NCBI GenBank assembly: GCA_003184365.1
Contig: NKYR01000018.1
Location: 62,001-126,000, forward strand
Source of the DNA: Evernia prunastri
Taxonomy: Eukaryota > Ascomycota > Lecanoromycetes > Lecanorales > Parmeliaceae
Reading direction: 5' to 3'
DNA: 64,000 nucleotides
This document shows positions 55,949 to 64,000 of this stretch, in pieces (the stretch's first letter is position 1; the number at the start of each line of letters is the position of its first letter). Below the pieces are notes generated by a model, which was not told the origin of the DNA, did not search any database, and saw only the letters and a program-made list of their open reading frames with translations. Both the position numbers and the translations under genes were made by a program.

Positions 55949-58900
55949 GGCTTTTGCTAGACAAAGAAGTTAGCTACTGTATACCTCAGAAGAATATAAT
56001 GAGACAGAAGCAAACGTCTTCTGTATACTATGTCTTCTATATACCGTTAAACATCAAGGGTCGCGAAGAACTGAGCGGGTTGTGAAAGAAGATCGTGATA
56101 GACATGAGGTGCACAAATTGGGTAAGGCTACAACCATCAGAATTCAAGCCACTATTGCGAGCAGTGAATAAAACAATCTGTTTAGTATAGACACAATCAC
56201 CTAAACATGAATAGACAGACCATAGCAGTGAGCGCAAGTATCTAGCACTTTAGAGCGAAGATGATATTGCAGTGAGCAGCGGGGATTTATCCCTCGAATG
56301 TAGAGATAACGTAGCAGTGAGCATCAGGCACCGTCTTTGATACCAGTCGCTTAATTCAAATACAATAAACTGGAGACTTTGCAGAACAACTTACATTTTG
56401 CCATATCGACTGAGGGATGACTTCTTGGATTAGGCGCTGATGTAGGGTAAGGTAGTCGTGGGTAGCTGCCTTCAAAAAGAGCGACAATTGAGGGCGCAGG
56501 TGGTTGCAAGTCTTTGCAGCGGAAGAGTACGCAAACTTCGGGGACTCGCGGAATATTTATGGCAAGGATACAGAAGAGGGGGACGAGAGATGGAAAAGAA
56601 GATGTGAGATTGATGGTTGATGTGTGCCTCGGTGATGCTCCTTGATGTCGAAGGTTGGAGATAGCCAAGAAGACTTTGGCTGGCTGGGAGATGTATGCCT
56701 GGCAGATGTTTCTTGATGTCGAGGGTGGGAGATGCAGTGGAGAAGAAAATTCTGGGAGGAAAATAGTCTGCCTTTTATCCTTCTCGGTGACGGAAGTGAC
56801 AGAAGTGATGGCAACGGTTTGCCATTCATCACGGAGATGTGAATCCAGTGACACGGACAGACTTTCGATTTATCAAGAAGTTGTGAATATGATGACGCCC
56901 ACGGGTTTGGGATTCATTGAGACATTGACAAGATATGACTTTAGTGATATGGACTGACTTCACCAAGGAGACAATGGAATGAATGATGGTGACAATTTCA
57001 TCTCGAAGAGATGGATTTTGGAGAACTCGGCTTGACTGCTTTGGGAGTAGCGGCAGATAATTAGAGTTTCACAAGCTTGGATAAGGTAACTTAAAGGGCG
57101 AGAGGGGAGAGGAGATTCACAACAGTCCAACTGACAGTAAGTTATGCGTCAATCCTACTGCCCGCTCAAACACTTATCCTCTTCACCCAGTCTAGGATAT
57201 AAAATCTGTATTCACGGTCAACAGCATCTATCCAATTTGGTATATCCGGATTGTGAAGCATATCCTCTTTATCATTAAACAGTCTTATTCATGGTCAATG
57301 CGACGCCATTCATGCACTGCAGTAGACTTGGACAGTCAAGACCCTGATTCCCAGGATATGTTCCAGGATTCAGAGTAGGGACATCTTCTCAGAGGCAACA
57401 TCTTCACTCTAGCTCAACAAGCCTGGAAGTCTGAGCGCCCCTCCAGGTCACTCTGAATAGACTTGACCATAAAATTCCTCAGCCTGTATTCAAGACTTGC
57501 CAGTCAGACAAGAGAGCATTCAAGGCTAATGCCATTAGCTAAAGTGCACATTACAGGCATAGCATACCTCCGGATAAATGCCTTGCTGGTGAATCACTCC
57601 AGTGGAAGGTGAAGAGCGGTCTAATGTCGAATCGTAAACCAAACCAGAGTAGATTGTACTCAAAGACACATGCTCAGAAATAGTTCCTATCGTGCCCATG
57701 ACTGTACTTACCTGAGTTTATTGAATTGGCTCAAAGGGCTTTGAAGTTAGATTGTTTGATTCTCAGTCTCTTCCTCTCAACTCCCCTCAGTCCACACCAC
57801 TTCTTCAAGCTTGACAGTACATGCGAACCAACTGCTCTGCGTGTATACACTCTTTCCTCCCGCCTTCCTTTTTGTCAGTCTGACTTCAGCGTGGTGGACA
57901 GCAATTGTCGCACAGATATGTGCATGCAGTAGGCATAAGCTTATGCGACATGGAATGCCTGGTCCCAGATGCAAATTTCCACGATGAGTATCGATAGGTG
58001 GCCACTGGATCGAGCACTCCTGACTGGCGTCGAAGCATCGATCTTATGTATAAGATGGAACCAAGAGTCATGTCCAAAGTATACATCGGTACTGCAAGAG
58101 GATAATGCATGGTTGAGCCCGTGCATGACGCAACTGAACTAAGACCAACAGGCTTAATGCTGCATTCATCGAGGTCGGTAAAGGAAAACAAGTCTAGTTG
58201 AAAAGGTAAAGGTCTCTTCTGACATCCTTTAATTGGATGACAGTAGGTCGAAGTGCACAGGCTGTTTTGATTTGAGACTCAGCCGTCTTTCTGAGTCTCC
58301 CATCGAAAGCCTTTTCCAGAAGACTGTTGGATATCAGACGCTTTGGGTGAACAACTCTCTGTTATCACGACTGCGCAACCGGAAAGCTCCCAAGACTCTC
58401 ACTCAAACACTTGCAACTTGGCAGCTCTCGCACCGAATAAGTCGTCGAAGAATCAACCCCAACGATCCTTGGGTACGCTGCGTCAAGTCCTGCAATTGTC
58501 TACCCCCCAAGCTGAAGTCGAGCGCCAAACCGGGTGTAAGCTGTTGGGACGTACTACTGCGCCCCGAGCACACTCCTAGAAGTCGTAGAGCCGGGACTTA
58601 AGGAACCTGGCACCATCGTCCGGCGTTTGTGGTTGAAGAGTGCCAGCCCCTACCCCGACGGTTTGACGCTGACAAAGCGTTGCAACCAATATTTGCATTT
58701 TGAAAAGTTGGGGTATGTCCCCTGTTCCTTTGCATCACCAATGGCCTGGCATTGAGATTGCCGCAGTTGAGCTAGTGTCCGAAAATTTCTCATATTTGTG
58801 GTTGGCAGACTGTCAGCTTCCAGTACCGCAATCTATCAAACCAATCTCGAAAAACAATGTCAGCCCGGAGGACTGGATTTGAGGCCTGGTGTGCATAGAT

Positions 58901-59729
58901 ACAAGCACTGAGCCAAATAGCCTGAGCAGCAAGTGGCACTGACGGTATAGGCAGAGTGTTTTGGACGGACTGCCAATATCCGCTTCATTACCATTTCTCT
59001 AGATTGTACGCGATGATTGAACGCCCAAATAGCGAATCTCTTCATTCAAGGCAGCCCAAAGATTACCACATTCGTTGGCTGGTTCTCCAGTTCCGCTACA
59101 ACCTTGGGAGGTCAGCCATTAATGCTGTAGAGTCCTGGGAGGTTGAATCAAGATGGGCACAGTCACTCCTGTAGAAAGTCTGTGGCCGAAGATTTCGTAC
59201 ACTGTTGGACTCGCTCGTATGCGTTGCTCTATTTGATTCCATTGGTGTTGTCCGTGTTACATGCAGGCAGCTGTTGTGTCTCGCGCTGCGCAGAGGTGTT
59301 TTCGAAAGCTATTTGAGGGTCTTTTGAAGGCGATTGTTGAGAAGCATCTTGATCTCATTCCGTTGGGACATGTTGTCGCGCTTCAAATGATTCTCGATCT
59401 CGTAGTGTTTACCTAGGTACGAGTACGAGGGTACTGGTGAGGGATGGTGAGTTTCGGCTACAGCCGCGGGAATAGGACCGACATGCGAAAGGTCCTTTCG
59501 TACTGTTAACTACCGAAGTACTCTACTGTACTTTATCTTCCCCGCAAAATGAACTAGAGTGCTTAGTAGGTTGGCTCCGAAGCTCCTTTGGGAGTCTCCG
59601 ATGGGCCTGCGCCTTTGCTAATCGCGCCCATCAATCGCTCACTGTCCGTCTTCTTTCTTGTTGATTAGTCTATAGTATATAATATATAGGCACCCCTCTC
59701 GCCGGACCTGTAACACCATCACCATCATC
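55949..59729. promoter_or_regulatory. 3.8-kb gene-poor divergent region
   Basis: The largest gap in the window, between the AlkB-like (-) and CoA-ligase-like (+) genes. Open frames at 56351-56854 (-), 57886-58191 (-) and 58233-58601 (+) have no recognisable domain, no splice logic and unremarkable composition. The phrase GCAGTGAGC occurs three times (near 56224, 56272 and 56292). Nothing else is supported. Confidence 0.4.
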
Positions 59730-61920
59730 ATGGTCTTCTTTCCTCCTCAGTGGGTCCCGGAGCTACCTTCTGATCCGCCAGATTCCATACCCATCAGTGA
59801 ATTCATGCTGAATGAGCAATATGGCCGGTATCCTCTCAATCATGCAAGGCAACCTTTCACGTGTGGATTGACTGGATTCGGGTACTCGGCTCTGGAGGTA
59901 CGGGATCGTGTTGATAAGCTAGCAAGGGCACTGTCAAAAGAGCTTGGCTGGAGGCCTAATGAAGGAACGGAGTGGGATAAAGTGATTGGAATATTCAGTG
60001 TCAATACGGTAGGAACATGCCATTTATACAAAATTGCTATGTAGGACAAGAACTAACGGCCACGGGAATACAGATTGACAATATACCACTTGCGTGGGCC
60101 GTTCAAAGCTTGTCCGGAATCGCGTCGCCAGCAAACGCAGCTTACTCGAGAGCCGAATTGGAGCATCAGCTGAAGTCGTCAGGCTCTAAAGCTTTGTTTA
60201 CGTGCCTGCCTCTCCTACCCTTAGCGATTGAAGCTGCTGCAAACTCTGGAATCCCAAAGAACCGTATATACCTTCTTGCTCTCCCCCAAGAAGCTACTGG
60301 TGGTCTGCCCTCTCGACAAGACTTCAAGACTGTCGATCAGCTCATTCACGAAGGAGGGGAGCTCCCCCCATTGGAGAGGCTCCAATGGCAGAAAGGCGAC
60401 GGTGCAAGGAAGACTGCATTCCTCTGCTATTCAAGTGGTACCTCTGGTCTACCTGTATGCATCTCTCCGTACAGAAATGCAACGCCTGCTGATCTCACGA
60501 GAACAGAAAGGCGTCATGATTTCCCACAGAAATGTCATATCCAACGTCCTGCAAATAGCGGCTTTTGAGAAGCCCCAGAGAGATTCCGTTCAAGAGCTGG
60601 GCAGCAAGGATGGCACAAAGTACGGCGTGACGGAAGTTGCGCTGGGTCTATTGCCGCAAAGTCATATCTATTCTCTAGTTGTCATCTGTCATGCAACCAC
60701 CTATAGAGGCGATCAAGTCATCAATCTTCCGAAATATGAAATCCAGCAGTTCCTCAATACTATACAAAGATTTAAGATTAACACGCTCTGCTTGGTAAGC
60801 TACTCTTCCTTTCACCCCGAGTCTCCTCCACTTCCCACTTTACGGTGGTACAGATCATCTCCATATTCGAAGAACTGATCAGTTGGCTGATATTTGTGGT
60901 CTTCATAGGTACCTCCTATCATAATTCCTATGGTAAAGAACAAGGCGCTTTTGGACAAGTTCGATCTCAGTTCGGTCCAAGCAATATTTACTGGCGCCGC
61001 ACCTCTGGGTGTGGAGACCGCGGAGGAGCTGCAATCGCAGTATCCTTCGTGGAAGATCAGGCAAGGTTATGGTAGAGTTCACCAACGAGTTTGGCCGCTC
61101 TAGGCTTCTCTTTGCTCACCTTGTTTGCAGGCCTTACCGAAACAAGCACCGTAGTCACCTCTACAGCAATTCACGATGTTTTCCTTGGATCGTCTGGCTC
61201 GCTGTTACCGTCAGTCGAAGCAAAGATTGTTTCGATCGAAGGCACGGAGATAACGGGATATGACCAGCCTGGCGAGCTTGTGGTTAAGTCACCCAGCGTT
61301 GTTCTAGGATACCTCAATAATCCTCAAGCAACGGAAGAAACGTTTCAAGATGGTTGGATGAGGACCGGAGACGAAGCAGTGGTGAGGAAGAGCCCCCAAG
61401 GGAATGAGCATATTTTCATAGTAGACCGAATCAAGGAGTTGATCAAAGTCAAGGTACGAGGCTCGCATGGCATGATATACAATAGGCTAAGGCGGAGTTC
61501 AAGGGCTTACAAGTTGCGCCTGCTGAGCTCGAAGCTCATCTTCTGACGCATCCTGCTGTTGGCGACGCAGCCGTCATTCCCATCCCTGACGAGGCCGCCG
61601 GTGAACTCCCAAAGGCCTTTATCGTCAAGTCGTCGTCTGTTGGTCTGGAAGACAACGACCGCATGCTAATGAGAGAGATCCAAAAACACGTGGAGGGACA
61701 TAAAGCCCGGCATAAATGGTTGAAAGGAGGTAAGCTTCAGCTCAGAGAGGACCCGCATCAGTTCGACGTGGACGTTCTCTGATGTAAGCGATTGGGCTAA
61801 TTCATTCCAGGCGTCCAATTTGTAGATGTCATTCCTAAGAGTCCCAGCGGTAAGATCTTAAGGCGCTTACTAAGGGATCAAGACAGGGAAGCCAGGAGAA
61901 AGAAGGGGCCCAAGCTATAA
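59730..61920 (+). CDS. 4-coumarate-CoA-ligase-like acyl-CoA synthetase
   Basis: ANL-superfamily adenylating enzyme that activates a carboxylic acid as acyl-AMP then acyl-CoA; the substrate is unknown. Seven exons: 59730-60008, 60074-60454, 60507-60794, 60909-61071, 61131-61453, 61504-61729 and 61811-61920 (589 aa). Motifs: the P-loop-like TAFLCYSSGTSGLPKGVMISHRN, IFTGAAPLGVETAEEL, GYGLTETSTVV, PGELVVKSPSVVLGYLNNPQATEETFQDGWMRTGDEA, IVDRIKELIKVKGLQVAPAELEAHLL and the catalytic lysine region PKSPSGKILRRLLRD. The C-terminus is GPKL, a weak PTS1-like ending, so a peroxisomal location is possible but unsure. Every junction falls inside a conserved motif and restores it. Confidence 0.93.
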
Positions 61921-62317
61921 ACAGGACTTTAAATCGTTTAATGCACGTATACTTCCCACAAAGGTTCTGGTTTACGAGCTTGCATATAGATCTATATATT
62001 AGCGGACCTTAGTGATCGAGGCTTCACGCTTTAAATCTGGCAGTCTTCCATTCAGCTAATCCAAAAGTAGATAACCAGTCTTCAGGAGGTATCCGCGAAT
62101 AACCGCATCCAAAGCAGTAAAGAGTAACATGGGCTATGTCCTCCGCCTTCAAATGATGGAGAACGTGGATGAACGCTAATAACGTCGTGCAATTGTGCCA
62201 TCCCATCCGTGTATAAGGTAGCTTAATCAGTCTTCTACAAATCGTCAGTCTTCCCACCTTCGACATCTTCCAAACCTTCAACCGCAAGAACGAAGCCCAA
62301 CCCGTCTTTGAACAAAT
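61921..62317. other. Spacer between CoA ligase and NTF2-like gene
   Basis: About 400 nt of 3' UTR and promoter. No gene. Confidence 0.5.
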
Positions 62318-62973
62318 ATGTCTCACCCGAACCCCTCCGCCGAAGATCTGGTTGGCTCCGAAACCTCCGTTAAGGGACCCGGATCCACCATTGTACCTGA
62401 AGAAGTCGCCATCCTCGACGTCGTCAACAGATTCCTCTCCTGCATCAAGAACAAAGATCGCGCGCTTATGCACTCGCTGGTACTGCCGAACGGCGCAGCG
62501 ACACTGATCCGTCGAGGCAAGGCGGTCCATTTGAGTCTAGAGGCAGTGGTGGAGCGGATTCCTGTAGAGTCGACGATAGAGATGGATGAGCAGATTTACA
62601 ACTGTAACGTGCATGTTGATGGGGACCTGGGTGTTGCGTAGGTACAATCTCTCAGCTCTTTTCTTCGGAACTTTTATTGCAAATGGATTAGCGGAAGTAA
62701 AGCCATGCCTCCTTCACTGCTCGATTATTGTCTCGCCGGTCGATATCTGCAAAAGGCAAAGCTGACTCCGAAATCTGCAGGTGGACACCGTACATCTTTT
62801 TAGAAAACGGTACGCTGAACCACTCAGGTACTAATATATTCAACATGTGGAAGACAGTGAGAAAGGGGTGGATCATCACTGGCGTTGCGGATATCTCTAG
62901 GGAGGTTGATGAGAAAGCCTTTGACGCTTTCGGAGAAGCAGATGAGTGGAAGAAGTCGCAGAAATCGCAATAG
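62318..62973 (+). CDS. NTF2-like (SnoaL/DUF4440-type) small protein
   Basis: Exons 62318-62637 and 62781-62973 encode 170 aa. After about 27 flexible residues the cone-shaped NTF2-like fold starts with EEVAILDVVNRFLSCIKNKDRALMHSLVLPNGAATLIRRGKAVHLSLEAVVERI. It continues NVHVDGDLGVAWTPYIFLENGTLNHSGTNIFNMWKTVRKGWIITGVADISRE, where the strand pair before and after the intron is typical of SnoaL-like and DUF4440 proteins. The catalytic or binding role is unknown. The 5' splice site is GTAGGT at 62638; using the GT four bases downstream would leave an in-frame TAG. The intron is a copy of the repeated family. Confidence 0.85.
62638..62780 (+). repeat. Introner-like intron copy (NTF2-like gene, 143 nt)
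   Basis: Starts GTAGGTAC and ends GCTGACTCCGAAATCTGCAG. The 15-base word GCTGACTCCGAAATC is identical to that of the F-box and aquaporin copies. A 5' TTCGGA can pair with the 3' TCCGAA. The central block is weak. Confidence 0.65.
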
Positions 62974-63295
62974 TCGTGCCACGCACTCACATCACGAGCT
63001 CAGTAAGGGGGATTAGCCGAGTGCGTGGCATGACTAGAGATTGTAGAAGTGTTGGTGGGCTTGCTGTGCAACTTGTCGCACATCTCCATATTAGGGCTAG
63101 CTCTAGGGCTCGTACTCTATGAAATGACGATTTTTGTACGCATATTTTGATACCGAGCGGATTTCTAAGCAATTTAATATAAACAATCCTTTGCTCTTCA
63201 GCCTCAGATTTTCCCTTCTCTTCAATTTTTTTTCTCGAAATACTCGTCGTCTTAAAAAACCAGCAACAGGCACATTCACAGGTATTGGAAATAAC
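62974..63295. promoter_or_regulatory. Spacer upstream of the WD40 gene
   Basis: About 320 nt with the promoter and leader of the next gene. No gene. Confidence 0.5.
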
Positions 63296-64000
63296 ATGGC
63301 ATCTCCACATCCTCCACACGGAGACGACGAATCTTTAGAAGATGGGCCTACTCTCTTAGACGCCGCAGAAGCGGCAGAAGAGATACCTTCTGATCCCGAC
63401 GAACCTATGGACTCCGATCCTGACGACGACGCCCCAGAAACCGAGATCCAGCTCCAAAACGACTCAAAAGCGCACTTTGACTCGCATACCGATTCCATCT
63501 TTACCATAGCCCAACATCCTCTCGATCCCTCTGTTGTAGCAACCGGCGGAGGCGACGACACATCCTACGTCTTCTCCGCCCATACCGTCTCCCCGGTGCT
63601 CCCTACATCATACGAATCCAATCCTTCGGCTGGCCGACCATCTCTGGAGCCTGTCGCCAAACTTACGGGCCATACAGACAGCATCAATGCGCTAATTTTT
63701 ACGTTACCGAATGGCGACTACCTCCTTACCGGTGGCCTGGATGGCCGTCTGCGAGCTCACAACACGAAGGATCAGTCGTACCCTCTGGTCGCAGAAGCGC
63801 AAGAAGTACCCGAGATCAATTTCCTCATTCCTTGTCCGAGCCCTTTATATCCAAATACTATCGCTCTAGGCGCTTCGGACGGCAGTGTCTGGGTCTACAC
63901 AGTCGATGCAGCGGACAAAGGGGCTCCGCTTCAAGTAATACAGGCATATTACCTGCATACGGAATCCTGTACCGCTGGAGCATGGACGCCGGATGGGAAA
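63296..64000 (+). CDS. Sqt1-like WD40 repeat protein (5' part, runs off the window)
   Basis: Partial: 235 codons from the ATG at 63296 to the window edge, open throughout. It has an acidic N-terminus (about residues 10-55, rich in Asp and Glu), then WD40 repeats: HFDSHTDSIFTIAQHPLDPSVVATGGGDDTSYVFS, LTGHTDSINALIFTLPNGDYLLTGGLDGRLRAHNT, and a third ending GASDGSVWVYTVD. An acidic leader followed by WD repeats fits Sqt1/AAMP, the chaperone that loads ribosomal protein uL16 (Rpl10) onto the 60S subunit. The WD40 fold is sure; the Sqt1 assignment is likely but rests on an incomplete protein. Confidence 0.8.
   Translation, partial: MASPHPPHGDDESLEDGPTLLDAAEAAEEIPSDPDEPMDSDPDDDAPETEIQLQNDSKAHFDSHTDSIFTIAQHPLDPSVVATGGGDDTSYVFSAHTVSPVLPTSYESNPSAGRPSLEPVAKLTGHTDSINALIFTLPNGDYLLTGGLDGRLRAHNTKDQSYPLVAEAQEVPEINFLIPCPSPLYPNTIALGASDGSVWVYTVDAADKGAPLQVIQAYYLHTESCTAGAWTPDGK

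Noticed and set aside
60795..60908. 114-nt intron of the CoA-ligase gene as another family member
   Set aside because: Longer than average, but it shares neither the branch word nor the centre.

Overview
The window is nuclear DNA of a filamentous ascomycete (Pezizomycotina). Genes are split by short GT-AG introns, mostly 47-80 nt with CTRAC/CTAAT-type branch sites. Intergenic stretches are AT-rich with homopolymer and microsatellite tracts. Fungus-typical proteins are present: ATP synthase subunit H (Atp14), an Sch9-type AGC kinase with an N-terminal C2-like segment, RSC7/Npl6, a UPF0592/DUF1765 protein and a fungal AlkB-like oxygenase. I cannot fix the class from sequence alone; Leotiomycetes or a related class would fit. 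All gene models below were spliced by eye, and I checked that the summed exon lengths are divisible by three.

Layout, left to right: tRNA-Ala (-) with an interrupted anticodon loop; type I protein arginine methyltransferase (+); NADAR-domain protein (-); peroxisomal MaoC-type hydratase (+); tRNA-Arg(CCG) (-); a 2-kb region without a gene; a Ser/Thr-rich secreted protein (+); 26S proteasome ATPase Rpt5 (+); Pho80/Clg1-like cyclin (-); RSC7 (-); Sch9-like kinase (+); F-box protein (-); K/T-type cyclin (+); TFIIB (-); Atp14 (+); aquaporin (+); UPF0592 protein (+); low-complexity conserved protein (-); Cu/Zn superoxide dismutase (+); Tudor-SN/SND1 (-); isochorismatase-family hydrolase (+); transaldolase (+); short-chain dehydrogenase (+); AlkB-like 2OG-Fe(II) oxygenase with Cys clusters (-); a 3.8-kb gene-poor gap; 4-coumarate-CoA-ligase-like enzyme (+); NTF2-like small protein (+); and the 5' part of an Sqt1-like WD40 protein (+). 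This is a core housekeeping neighbourhood. I see no secondary-metabolite cluster, CRISPR, integrated virus or intact transposon.

The most notable signal lies inside the introns. Seven introns (possibly eight) in five unrelated genes are 143-154 nt long, while most others are about 50 nt. They share sequence: the word GCTGACTCCGAAAT at the branch site, always 20-22 nt from the 3' end and always in the sense orientation; a central block around GAGACATGT; and, for one pair, a 5' stretch that is about 74% identical over 34 nt starting at the 5' splice site. This is the signature of introner-like elements, spliceosomal introns that multiply between genes.

The second notable signal is the tRNA-Ala(TGC) gene at the left end. 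Its anticodon loop is interrupted by a 49-nt segment that looks like a spliceosomal intron (GTATGC, CTAAT, GCAG), next to a 10-nt insertion at the usual tRNA-intron site. A third is an apparent one-base frameshift just after the start codon of the peroxisomal hydratase.
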